Below, piece by piece: positions 17,364 through 25,663 of a stretch of 46,417 nt of DNA. A program made the position numbers and the translations under genes. The DNA comes from an uncultured Bacteroidales bacterium. Lineage in GTDB: Bacteria; Bacteroidota; Bacteroidia; Bacteroidales; Paludibacteraceae. Each line of letters begins with the position of its first letter. Position 1 is the stretch's first letter. The notes under the pieces are model-generated. The model saw only the letters and a list, made by a program, of their open reading frames with translations, made no database searches and was not told the DNA's origin. The stretch spans positions 1 through 46,417 of the forward strand of contig CALGHE010000086.1 of assembly GCA_937915765.1 (NCBI GenBank), read 5' to 3'.

Positions 17364-17637
17364 CTTATTTCCGCAACACTGCATTAATAAAACTTTTTAA
17401 AATCCTGAGCAATAAAAAGTTACTTAGGATTTTGTCGTGTCAGAAAATCACTTGTCTCAGTGTTGCAAAAAAAACAAATTTTTTACTGACACAGAATCTA
17501 ATATGGCGAAGGTACGAATAAAATCCGATAAAATCGTTCCCTTGCGAGGCGTATTTTCAATCATGGAGCGTTTTGACTTTCTTTTGTTAGAAACGATAGA
17601 CTTGACACTTGGATTTCGGTCGGTGTGTGCGAGGTAA
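17364..17637 (+). mobile_element. IS1380-family left-end fragment, copy 2 (longest N-terminal part)
   Basis: Same layout as copy 1, nearly identical to copy 3 across the leader. The transposase reading frame starts at ATG 17503 (MAKVRIKSDKIVPLRGVF) and continues further than in the other copies, to ETIDLTLGFRSVCAR and a stop at 17637. IDxTLG is the next conserved step of IS1380 transposases, which confirms the family. The rest of the element is missing. 17638-17754 is AT-rich sequence without a visible gene. Confidence 0.85.
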
Positions 17638-17754
17638 ATTTTGACCCTAAATCTCATATTCCCAGTAAATTATTTCTACAAGAACTACATTGTCAACCAT
17701 GTGTCAGGAGCAAAGATAATTCTTCTCTCCATCCACAATATACATAGATATAGT

Positions 17755-18390
17755 TTATGATGAAATTAATGTTTTCTTTTGTTCTAATGTGTACTTCCCA
17801 TTTTTATCAAATTGCTCATCAAATGTATACAGGTATAAATACTCATATTTACAGTCATTCTCTTCAATGATTTTTGAAATAAATAGTTTTCCTTCATCTC
17901 GTTTTATGTCATATTTATATTCATCTTTGAATATTTCATAATCATTCAACAGCCAAATACAAGGAGTCCCTTCATAATAAGCATTAAGCCTATCTTCAAC
18001 ATGATGAGAATCCCATGCAGAGCATAATTCCAACCCTCTGCATTCATCTTTCGTACTATTTGTAATCTCCCCTGTATTTGTATTATATAAACTCCATTGA
18101 TACTTATCATTAGGACGATAAATGTATTTCATAGGCAATAATCTTAATTCTTCTCGAATTGGTAATTTCCCAACTTTTAACCATACTCCATGTGTAATTA
18201 TATCTGTATAAACTCCTAAAACGAATAATATTTTACAATCAAGAAGTGTGTTTATATCATTTAATCGAGTTTTAGACCTATAATCAAAAAAAGCTAAATT
18301 TTTCTTTTCTAAAATTTGCGCATAACAATAGTATTTATTATGAACATAAATTTCGACTATATTTCCAACTATATATTTTTGTCTTTTCAT
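17755..18390 (-). CDS. Imm26-family immunity protein, cassette ORF 3
   Basis: 211 residues, cytosolic. The N-terminal part (VGNIVEIYVHNKYYCYAQIL, LAFFDYRS, then GVWLKVGKLPIREEL) and especially the block DECRGLELCSAWDSHHVEDRL followed by YYEGTPCIW match what I know of Imm26, an immunity family of polymorphic toxin systems (typical pattern EC-x-GLE, W-D/E, HVEDR, G-x-P-x-x-W). An extra tail of about 50 residues follows. No toxin gene is adjacent, so it is an orphan immunity gene. AT-rich; the ATG is 10 bp from IS1380 fragment 3. Its presence is the main clue that this island collects immunity genes. Confidence 0.82.
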   Translation of the reverse strand: MKRQKYIVGNIVEIYVHNKYYCYAQILEKKNLAFFDYRSKTRLNDINTLLDCKILFVLGVYTDIITHGVWLKVGKLPIREELRLLPMKYIYRPNDKYQWSLYNTNTGEITNSTKDECRGLELCSAWDSHHVEDRLNAYYEGTPCIWLLNDYEIFKDEYKYDIKRDEGKLFISKIIEENDCKYEYLYLYTFDEQFDKNGKYTLEQKKTLISS

Positions 18391-18399
18391 ATTATTGCT

Positions 18400-18790
18400 A
18401 ATTTCCGCAACACTACATAAATAAAAACTTTTAAGATTCTGAGCAACAGAAAGTTACTCGAAATTTTGTCGTGTCAGAAAGTCACTTGTCTCAGTGTTGC
18501 AAAAAAAACAAATTTTTTACTGACACAGAATCTAATATGGCGAAGGTACGAATAAAATCCGTCAAAATTACCCCTTTCGGAGGCATATTTTCAATCATGG
18601 AGCGTTTTAAATCTTCCGCTCGCTCAGGTGCACCAATCTCTGCGAAGGCTCGTGTGAGGAGGACATCTCGAACCATCTCCTAAAGCACCTCTGCTCCCTC
18701 CCTAAACTCAGGACCTGCAGTTCGGACACCATACTCAGAGCTTTCAATGAGCTTGCGACAGACAACATCCGGTACAAAAATAAATTCTGA
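18400..18790 (+). mobile_element. IS1380-family remnant, copy 3, with decayed transposase
   Basis: Leader as in copies 1 and 2, then MAKVRIKSVKITPFGGIFSIMERF from ATG 18537. After a deletion and frameshift, a second transposase segment is readable on the plus strand up to the stop at 18788: GSCEEDISNHLLKHL, LRTCSSDTIL and NELATDNIRY. In intact IS1380 transposases these correspond to the C-G-G-S-C-V-E-D and TCSSDTI blocks. The element lacks the catalytic region and the right end. It fills the gap before the kinase gene. Confidence 0.85.
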
Positions 18791-18839
18791 AAGATATTAC
18801 AAACATTAGGAGCTATAAATTACGATTTTATTATTTTTG

Positions 18840-20027
18840 TCATAGATTCCGCGTTTCGGACGCTTTTGAATTCATTCTTTTAGGCAGCAAAATTCTGAAT
18901 GTCGTGCCTTTGTTTATTTCCGACCGCTTAACAAATATCTTTCCCTCATGGTATGACTCCACTATACGCTTGACCAAAGACAAGCCTACGCCCCAGCCGC
19001 GTTTTTTTGTGGTATATCCCGGATTGAACACAGTTCCGAATTTTGAGCGCGGAATGCCCTTGCCTGTGTCCGACACATCTATACATATCTTATCGCCACA
19101 ATCAGAAACCACCACATTGATTGCGCCTTTGCCCTCCATCGCATCAATAGCGTTCTTGCAAAGATTTTCTATGACCCATTCAAAAAGCGGTATGTTCAGC
19201 ATAAGTTTCACAGGTCTCTGCACCTTATACTCGTCACTTATCGTAACTCTGCTCGATGTTCTTCTGTCCATATACGCCAAAGCCCCGTCCAGCACATCGT
19301 CCAGACTAACCAGTTCCAGTTCCGGTTTTGAGCCAATTTTAGAAAAACGTTCCGCAATAGTGCTGAGCCGGTTCACGTCGTTTTCCATCTCAGGCATCAG
19401 CTGCGGCTCCACGCCCTTGCTCTTCAGCAGTTCCACCCAAGCCATCAAAGAAGAGATAGGAGTGCCCAGCTGATGAGCCGTCTCCTTAGACAGTCCGACC
19501 CACACACGGTCCTGCTCAGCCTTCTTTGCACTTGCAAAAACAAAAAAGAGAATCAAGAAAAACAGCACTATTACACCCCATTGAATATAAGGATAGTACA
19601 GCAGTTTTTTCAGCAAAACAGAGTCATCGTAGTACAGGAACTGCGACGTGCTTTCGTCTAGCACTATCTCTATTGGCTCGTGCGCGTCTCTGAAATCGCC
19701 TATGAGCGCCATCAGGCAAGAGGCCGTGTCTTTACCCTCCAGGTCTATATTCCTGTACTGCGTCACTTCGCCATTCTGGTCCGCCACAATCACGGGGATA
19801 GTGGTGTTGTCAGCAATGACCTTCAAGACAAAAGAGTAGTCCGTAGTCTCGTCGTCCGCTACAATTTTGCGAGTAGCCTCCGCCCACAGCTCCATTTTGC
19901 GAGTCTCTTCCTCCGCCATGTCATTTATAAGCTGGTTTGTGAAGTAAACAGACAGGCAGACAATAACAACCGCCACCGAAGTGAAGGCATACTTTATCTT
20001 CTGGAAATTGTCAAATGTTATCTTCAT
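18840..20027 (-). CDS. Sensor histidine kinase
   Basis: 395 residues. Two membrane segments (about 11-31 and 147-167) flank a periplasmic sensor region. The kinase core is complete: H box SKETAHQLGTPISSLM with His-185, N box NLCKNAIDAM, G1 DTGKGIP and G2 GWGVGLSLVKRIV. It lacks a receiver domain and no response-regulator gene is nearby, so its partner is elsewhere. It starts 2 nt after the rsgA stop, so translation is probably coupled to rsgA. The 3' end lies next to the IS1380 remnant. Confidence 0.92.
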   Translation of the reverse strand: MKITFDNFQKIKYAFTSVAVVIVCLSVYFTNQLINDMAEEETRKMELWAEATRKIVADDETTDYSFVLKVIADNTTIPVIVADQNGEVTQYRNIDLEGKDTASCLMALIGDFRDAHEPIEIVLDESTSQFLYYDDSVLLKKLLYYPYIQWGVIVLFFLILFFVFASAKKAEQDRVWVGLSKETAHQLGTPISSLMAWVELLKSKGVEPQLMPEMENDVNRLSTIAERFSKIGSKPELELVSLDDVLDGALAYMDRRTSSRVTISDEYKVQRPVKLMLNIPLFEWVIENLCKNAIDAMEGKGAINVVVSDCGDKICIDVSDTGKGIPRSKFGTVFNPGYTTKKRGWGVGLSLVKRIVESYHEGKIFVKRSEINKGTTFRILLPKRMNSKASETRNL

Positions 20028-20029
20028 CT

Positions 20030-20953
20030 TTATCTGTACTTGCCGGCGTCACAATCCTCCATCACGCTCAGGTAACTGTTGTAACGCGACTGGCTAATGA
20101 ACGACTCTTCTACAGCTTTGATTACCGCGCATCCCGGCTCATGCACATGTGTGCAATTTCCGAACCTGCAATCTTTGGAGATTCTGAAGATTTCTGGAAA
20201 GAAATGCCCCACCTCCTCTTTTTCAAAATCAATTGTGCCAAAACCCTTTATACCCGGAGTGTCGATCAAATAAGTTCCTTCGTCCAACTCAAACATTTCC
20301 GAAAAGGTTGTAGTGTGCATGCCTTTATTGTGAATTTCGGAGATTTCGCCGGTTTTAGCCTTGAAGTCAGGACACACCGCATTAATCAGCGATGACTTTC
20401 CGACACCTGAATTGCCAGATAGCAGCGACACGCGTCCCATCAAAAGCTCACGGACATTGTCAACCCCGTCTCCAGTAAGAGCGGAAACTGCAAAGCACTG
20501 ATAACCAATCTGTTCGTATAAAAACATAAGATTGCGCATATACTCCAGCTCCTCTTCCGAATAGAGGTCCTTTTTATTTATAATGATTTTTGCAGGCACA
20601 CGGTACGCCTCGCAAGTAGCAAGGAATCGATCTATAAAAGTTGTAGATGTCTCCGGATAATTAACCGTCACAATAAGCAAAGCCTGGTCCACGTTTGCGG
20701 CAATTATATGTCGCTGCTTAGAGAGGTTTGCAGGACGTCGCACCACATAATTTTTACGTTCCGCAATTTCAGAAATCAAGCCTTCGCCCTCCGGAGTGAC
20801 GCTGAAGGTCACGTAATCGCCAACCGCAACAGGATTTGTGCTTTTGATGCCCTGAATACGGAACTTGCCCTTGATTCGGCAATTGACAATCTCACCGTCC
20901 GACGTCTTAACCTGATAAAAACTTCCGGTATTTCTTATAACCAAACCTTGCAT
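20030..20953 (-). CDS. rsgA: Small ribosomal subunit biogenesis GTPase RsgA
   Basis: 307 residues, circularly permuted GTPase. An N-terminal OB fold (~1-70) precedes the GTPase with G4 (INKKDL) ahead of G1 (GNSGVGKSS) and G3 (DTPGIKGFG), as in RsgA. The C-terminal zinc knuckle CRFGNCTHVHEPGCAV has the C-x5-C-x-H-x5-C ligands. It checks 30S subunits late in assembly. Downstream of frr and directly upstream of a histidine kinase. Confidence 0.95.
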   Translation of the reverse strand: MQGLVIRNTGSFYQVKTSDGEIVNCRIKGKFRIQGIKSTNPVAVGDYVTFSVTPEGEGLISEIAERKNYVVRRPANLSKQRHIIAANVDQALLIVTVNYPETSTTFIDRFLATCEAYRVPAKIIINKKDLYSEEELEYMRNLMFLYEQIGYQCFAVSALTGDGVDNVRELLMGRVSLLSGNSGVGKSSLINAVCPDFKAKTGEISEIHNKGMHTTTFSEMFELDEGTYLIDTPGIKGFGTIDFEKEEVGHFFPEIFRISKDCRFGNCTHVHEPGCAVIKAVEESFISQSRYNSYLSVMEDCDAGKYR

Positions 20954-20966
20954 AAAAATCTATGTA

Positions 20967-21010
20967 TAAAAAAGATTCGCAAAAAAAGCCAAAGCAACCT
21001 TTGCGAATCT
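20967..21010 (-). terminator. Terminator between frr and rsgA
   Basis: A perfect 11-bp stem (21000-21010 with 20973-20983) followed by a T run on the minus strand. It should end most frr transcripts; some read-through or a separate weak promoter would feed rsgA. Confidence 0.8.
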
Positions 21011-21031
21011 CTATTTGAAAAAAACTGCGCG

Positions 21032-21592
21032 TTACACAGTCATTATCTCTTTCTCCTTTGCGGCAAGCATTTCGTCAATCTTCTTGATGTACTTGTCGTG
21101 GATTTTCTGCACTTCGTTCTCAGCATCCTTCTCCACATCCTCAGCAAGACCGTTCTTAACCTCTTTCTTCAGACCGTCTATCGCGTCGCGTCGGGCGTTG
21201 CGGACACTAATTTTAGCGTCTTCGCCCTCGCTTCTTGTCTGCTTAACAAGAGCCTTACGTCTCTCTTCAGTAAGAGCCGGAATAGTCAGACGGATAATCT
21301 CTCCGTTATTTTCAGGAGTGATTCCGACCTCCGAGTTCAAAATAGCCTTTTCAATCACAGCGATCATGCCTTTTTCCCAAGGCTGAATAGATATAGTGCG
21401 AGCATCAGGCGTAGTTACAGTAGCCACACCCGAAAGCGGAGTCAGGCTGCCATAATAGTCAACTCTGATAGGGTCAAGAATACGCACATTAGCCTTTCCT
21501 GCGCGGATATGAGCCAAAGAATCGTCCAAATGCAAAAGAGCACCTTCCATCTTCTCTTCCGCAGCTTTATAATAAGACTGAATTTCTGCCAT
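21032..21592 (-). CDS. frr: Ribosome recycling factor
   Basis: 186 residues, full length. Typical segments are LHLDDSLAHIRAGKANVRILDPIRVDYYG, PLSGVATVTTPDARTISIQPW, IRLTIPALTEERRKALVKQ and RRDAIDGLKK. With EF-G it splits post-termination ribosomes. The long coiled arms are evident from the heptad-rich ends. Confidence 0.97.
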   Translation of the reverse strand: MAEIQSYYKAAEEKMEGALLHLDDSLAHIRAGKANVRILDPIRVDYYGSLTPLSGVATVTTPDARTISIQPWEKGMIAVIEKAILNSEVGITPENNGEIIRLTIPALTEERRKALVKQTRSEGEDAKISVRNARRDAIDGLKKEVKNGLAEDVEKDAENEVQKIHDKYIKKIDEMLAAKEKEIMTV

Positions 21593-21635
21593 AACTTATT
21601 TCAATTGTATATTTCATTAAAAAAATTTCAACGCA

Positions 21636-21666
21636 CAAAAATATAAAGATTTTCGTTAATCTCAAA
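21636..21666 (-). promoter_or_regulatory. Promoter of frr
   Basis: TATTTTTG (21636-21643) with TTTG (21663-21666); 19-nt spacer to the CAA/TTG core. It lies 44 bp before the frr start. Confidence 0.7.
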
Positions 21667-21762
21667 CTTCCGAAGAGTTTGTTGAACATTATTCAAAAAA
21701 AACTCTTCAAAAATCTCACTACCTAATTTATAGAAGTAGCCTTAAGCAAAGCCAGCCATCTT

Positions 21763-23289
21763 CTATCTTGAGAGCTGAGACGCTCCAGACTGACCGTCGA
21801 AAGACTCGTCGATTGGCGAGCCGTACGTAGCGTTAACTATAGGCTCCGAGATAATCTTTTCAAATTCGCTTTGAGACACCAGCACCGGTGAGGTGGAGAA
21901 CTCTGTAACATTATAGTTCTTTATCAGATTATCGTCGTGTTTCGGGTCTTCATGAGGAATCACAAAAGGCTTGTAAGCCTTCCCGTCCCGGTCAAAATAT
22001 GCGAAGTACGGCCTTGCGTAATTGCCGTCCTGCCTGCGGCTCGTGAACAAAATCCAGCGTCCATTAAGAGACCAGTCATGGTGGCTTTCACTCTCAGGAC
22101 TGTTGATTTCAGTCAGGCTTCGGCACTCCTTAGTTTCCAAATTCATCAGCCAGAGGTCCGACGACTTGTTAGTATGAACATAAGTGCCATAAAGACATTT
22201 GCAGAACACCATATAATTACCAGAAACACGCGCGAAAGTTGCGCTTGAATCCTGTTTCGTAGCATGATAGACCATCTCCACCTCGCCCCACGACTTATCC
22301 TCCGGATTGAAAGAGATGCGTTTAATGTCATATTTCATCTGATAAACCCCTTTGGCGATAGAGCTGTCCGAAGAGTTGAAATAGAGATACCTCCCGTCTG
22401 GTGACCACACAGGGTTAGTCTCCTGCACACCTTTAGTTTTCTGAATCGACGTTATCTCGTTCTTTTCAATATCATAAAGCACAAGGTCCGACTTAGCGTC
22501 GTACGGCTCTATCTTACACTTGTCTTTCGTTACAAAAGCCTGCCAGACTTCATAGCTTGAGAATGCTATGAACGGCAAAGATGGATGCCAAGCGGGATAA
22601 GCCGTAGAGGCGTACATGTCTCCAGCCTTAGTATTCAGTTTTGTAGTCTTTCCGTTATAAGTCAGTAGCAGACCACCGTTAGGTCCTCGGAAATAGAACA
22701 TCTTGTTCTCCGGCTTGTTTTTCTGGCTTGTGTGGCAATTGACACATTTTTGAGACCTTATGTTAGGGTCTTTCCTGTATCTGTGATTCGTGAAGATAGG
22801 CTTCTCCTCAGCCTCTTCCAAGTCATACTGATACACGCCAATCTCGCCAGTGCCCATATACGATGGCTCTATCAAACGATAAGTCAAATATTTGTCTATG
22901 GAATCACCAACGACCCTGTTCGTGAACGAGTCGAACAATTTCCACTTGCCGTCCTTGCTCACATAGATATTGTATTTAAGCTCATTCCCGATGTTTTCCT
23001 GAAGCATCTTTCTCCACTCATCTTTAGGAATGCGCACCTCCAAGCCATCGCCGCCAACAACCAGCGGCTCGCCCTTCTGCGGCAAAACCTCAACCACACA
23101 TTTTTCACCTTCCTCCTGAACCACAAAATTCAAAGGCGCGATATTGCACGGAATAACAGTAGCTGTATAATCTGGCTTTACATTGGGGCATCTGGCTTCC
23201 CGTTCAAAATCCTTCGGGACGCTCACAGAGCAACCTGCAAGCACAAAAGCCGCAAGCCAAGACAGCGCTATATTTTTCAAATACTTCAT
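21763..23289 (-). CDS. PD40/TolB-like beta-propeller lipoprotein with a CxxCH motif
   Basis: About 508 residues from the ATG at 23289, where the lipoprotein signal begins (lipobox LAGC, Cys-20); the longer reading upstream lacks a signal. Residues ~260-480 hold PD40/TolB-type propeller repeats, for example NPVWSPDGRYLYFNSSD and HHDWSLNGRWILFTSRR. A single CVNCH at residues 182-186 fits a c-type heme attachment site, in a segment SQKCVNCHTSQKN. It overlaps nothing but starts 4 nt after the upstream membrane protein's stop, so the two form an operon. Probably outer-membrane or periplasmic; the function is unknown. Heme binding is inference. Confidence 0.82.
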   Translation of the reverse strand: MKYLKNIALSWLAAFVLAGCSVSVPKDFEREARCPNVKPDYTATVIPCNIAPLNFVVQEEGEKCVVEVLPQKGEPLVVGGDGLEVRIPKDEWRKMLQENIGNELKYNIYVSKDGKWKLFDSFTNRVVGDSIDKYLTYRLIEPSYMGTGEIGVYQYDLEEAEEKPIFTNHRYRKDPNIRSQKCVNCHTSQKNKPENKMFYFRGPNGGLLLTYNGKTTKLNTKAGDMYASTAYPAWHPSLPFIAFSSYEVWQAFVTKDKCKIEPYDAKSDLVLYDIEKNEITSIQKTKGVQETNPVWSPDGRYLYFNSSDSSIAKGVYQMKYDIKRISFNPEDKSWGEVEMVYHATKQDSSATFARVSGNYMVFCKCLYGTYVHTNKSSDLWLMNLETKECRSLTEINSPESESHHDWSLNGRWILFTSRRQDGNYARPYFAYFDRDGKAYKPFVIPHEDPKHDDNLIKNYNVTEFSTSPVLVSQSEFEKIISEPIVNATYGSPIDESFDGQSGASQLSR

Positions 23290-23293
23290 CTTC

Positions 23294-25102
23294 TTACTTG
23301 TTTTTTTCGTTAGAAATCGGATAAGGCGTTCCAAATGCGAAATAATAGCAATACATGTCGCCATATTGTTTTTTCAGTCCAGCCGCAGCCTCTTCCTTGC
23401 TCCGGTAACGCTTTATAGCAGAGAAAAACTCGTTGACACGCAATGCGATAGGGCGATAGACCGTAAAATTTTTCAGCAACGTAGGATTACCATTCATCGC
23501 CACAATACAAAGAGCCTCCTGCATATACGGCGGAATATTCGAACCGTACAATTTAGCACCAATCTGCATTTCAGAGACAAACACATTTAGCTTCTTTTCA
23601 TACAATCTTGCCAGCAACCTTCTCTCTATATTTGTAGCGTCCAAATTAGAGAACTTATCATACATTTGCGGAAGCGGGAACTGAGAAATTTGCACCCTGT
23701 CCATCGGCAGATGGTCAACCACCTTCTTGAATGCAGGATATTTAGAGAAAAACAGCTGTCTGTCCTTCACGCAAGGCTCCATCTCTTCCGCCCAATCGTT
23801 GTAGCAAGTCTGTTTGAGCAAGTTCAAGTAACGCAAAGCAAGCTCGCTTTCATCCTGCACCATAGCGCAAAGCGCCATCTGTTTTAGAAGTTTGTAATTG
23901 CGCCCTGTTGTAACCCAGAACTCCATGCTCCACAAAAGAGATGCATTAGGATATGATGCGAAGAAATAGACGTCCGGATAATAGACGGTGTTATTGAGCA
24001 TATCGTAAGGCGACTCTATCTCCTTAGGATTATAATTGTAATTAAATAGTTCGCTTACAAGACTGCTCTTGTTTGCCAAGGCTATTGCTCTGTAGGCCAA
24101 AATTCCACGTGTCGGGCGTTCCACCTCGTTTGCGGCCTTCAGCATATCGTCCCAGCGGAAATCCTCAAGCTGACGCTGCATCTTAACCTCCGTGCGGAAG
24201 CATTCGTCTCTGAACGAAAAATAGAACGTGCAGAACACCAGCGCTGCAAACGCGCACAGATTAACGTGCAACTGCTTAGTCTGCAAACCTTCATACTTTT
24301 GCAAATTCACAACGCCAAAGAGAGCTAGCAAGACCAACGCGCCTGCCATCGGGTAAAATACCGGAGCGAAATACAAGTCCGGCAACGGCGACAACATCGC
24401 CATGAGATACCTTTCGTTATAAACGTATGTCCCCGTAATATAAGGAAGCAGGAAGAACAGAATCACGCACAGCCCGGCAGCCACGAACCGTCCATCTTTA
24501 GAGCTTCTGAACACGTCAGCCGCAACAAGCAACATTGCAACAAGCGCGTAAAAACCGAATCCGAAGAAGAGAGCCGCGCACAGCACAACTGCCGCATACT
24601 CGGAAAATTTCACTTCCGCGAAACGTCTGTACAACCAATAAACGGCCAGCGACATCAATGTTCCGACTGCGGAAGAGACAAGGAAAGACGAGTCAAAATT
24701 GTCGTACAAAGCATAACCAATCGACATTAACGAAAGCATTATCAAGCACGACGGGACAAACGCCAAGAAGCGCAGTTTTTCCGGCACATTGAAACATTTA
24801 GTCACAAGCACCTCCACAAAAGACAGAACCAAACTCAGAAACAAAGCTCCAAGCAACGGGTATCTGAACAACTGCATCAGATACTGAGACACATAAACAA
24901 GAAGCCCGCCCGCCTGATTAATCGTCTCTCCCGCAAAAACATCGTTTCTTAGGAAAAACGAGTATGTATGAAGCTTATACAGCACATCGCCGTTATAAAC
25001 GCCAAGAAAAACAAATGCAAACACGAAAAACAGTCCCCGTAAAATCCACGGGAACTTATCGGCTTGCAAAAATCCAGTCTTTTTATCTTTACTGTTCGTC
25101 AT
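23294..25102 (-). CDS. Multi-pass membrane protein (DUF6057-like)
   Basis: About 602 residues from ATG 25102. Ten or so hydrophobic segments fill residues ~20-300; a large soluble C-terminal domain follows, with TPR-like helices (ESPYDMLNNTVYYPDV, LALRYLNLLKQTCYNDWAEEME). I believe it belongs to the Bacteroidota family DUF6057, which is usually found beside a TolB-like lipoprotein, as here; no function is established. Its first 14 bases overlap the end of the phosphatase gene, showing translational coupling. Confidence 0.75.
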   Translation of the reverse strand: MTNSKDKKTGFLQADKFPWILRGLFFVFAFVFLGVYNGDVLYKLHTYSFFLRNDVFAGETINQAGGLLVYVSQYLMQLFRYPLLGALFLSLVLSFVEVLVTKCFNVPEKLRFLAFVPSCLIMLSLMSIGYALYDNFDSSFLVSSAVGTLMSLAVYWLYRRFAEVKFSEYAAVVLCAALFFGFGFYALVAMLLVAADVFRSSKDGRFVAAGLCVILFFLLPYITGTYVYNERYLMAMLSPLPDLYFAPVFYPMAGALVLLALFGVVNLQKYEGLQTKQLHVNLCAFAALVFCTFYFSFRDECFRTEVKMQRQLEDFRWDDMLKAANEVERPTRGILAYRAIALANKSSLVSELFNYNYNPKEIESPYDMLNNTVYYPDVYFFASYPNASLLWSMEFWVTTGRNYKLLKQMALCAMVQDESELALRYLNLLKQTCYNDWAEEMEPCVKDRQLFFSKYPAFKKVVDHLPMDRVQISQFPLPQMYDKFSNLDATNIERRLLARLYEKKLNVFVSEMQIGAKLYGSNIPPYMQEALCIVAMNGNPTLLKNFTVYRPIALRVNEFFSAIKRYRSKEEAAAGLKKQYGDMYCYYFAFGTPYPISNEKNK

Positions 25103-25580
25103 TTTCAAAATTTTTATTCAATTCAGTAAGAAGTCCGAGGCACGCATCTTCGAGCAAGTCCAGCACCAATTCAAATCCAGACGCTCCTCCGTAGTAAGGG
25201 TCCGGCACGTAAGTGTCGTCATACCCCATACAGTAATCCGTCATTTTACGAATTTTCTGTTTATGCTCCAAAGTCAACGCCCTGTCCATCAGCACATCAA
25301 TATTAGAGTCGTCCATGCCAATCACATAGTCGAAATATTCAAAATCGAGCAACTTTATCGGCCTTGAAATAGATGTCACGTCAAACCCGCGTCTGCTCGC
25401 GTGTCTTCTCATACGTTCGTCGGCCGGTTCGCCCTGATGCGCGCTTGAAATCCCAGCCGAGTCTATTTCAAAAAGTTCTGCGACCCCAAGTTCCGCAACC
25501 TTCGCCTTCATCACAGCTTCTGCTGCTGCAGAGCGGCATATATTGCCAAGGCACACAAATAAGATTTTAATCTTCTGCAT
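25089..25580 (-). CDS. Low-molecular-weight protein-tyrosine phosphatase
   Basis: 163 residues. The P-loop CLGNICRS (10-17) with nucleophile Cys-10 and the general acid Asp-127 in DPYYGG are both present, so the enzyme should be active. In bacteria this family often dephosphorylates tyrosine kinases of capsule or exopolysaccharide export; no such kinase is nearby. First gene of a three-gene operon with the membrane protein and the propeller lipoprotein. Confidence 0.93.
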   Translation of the reverse strand: MQKIKILFVCLGNICRSAAAEAVMKAKVAELGVAELFEIDSAGISSAHQGEPADERMRRHASRRGFDVTSISRPIKLLDFEYFDYVIGMDDSNIDVLMDRALTLEHKQKIRKMTDYCMGYDDTYVPDPYYGGASGFELVLDLLEDACLGLLTELNKNFENDEQ

Positions 25581-25604
25581 TTGCTTAAGTTGTTAAAAAA
25601 TCGA

Positions 25605-25649
25605 TAAAAAAACAGACAAGTTCGCCTCAACAAGCAAGCGACTCTGTCT
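25605..25649 (-). terminator. Terminator of the DEAD-box helicase gene
   Basis: Minus-strand stem AGACAG..TCGC with GCGA..TGTCT (a 2-nt internal mismatch) followed by GTTTTTTT. Confidence 0.6.
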
Positions 25650-25663
25650 TCCTCACATGAAAA

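Noticed and set aside
15393..18790. Integron or CRISPR interpretation of the repeat-ORF array
   Set aside because: No integron integrase and no attC-like folded sites were seen; the repeats are ~1 kb apart, 210 bp long and contain a transposase start, so neither system fits.
21672..21708. Inverted repeat GAAGAGTTT/AAACTCTTC as terminator of the propeller lipoprotein gene
   Set aside because: The stem is A/T-rich with a long loop and lacks a T tract on the minus strand; it lies upstream of frr and overlaps nothing needed, so no role is claimed.
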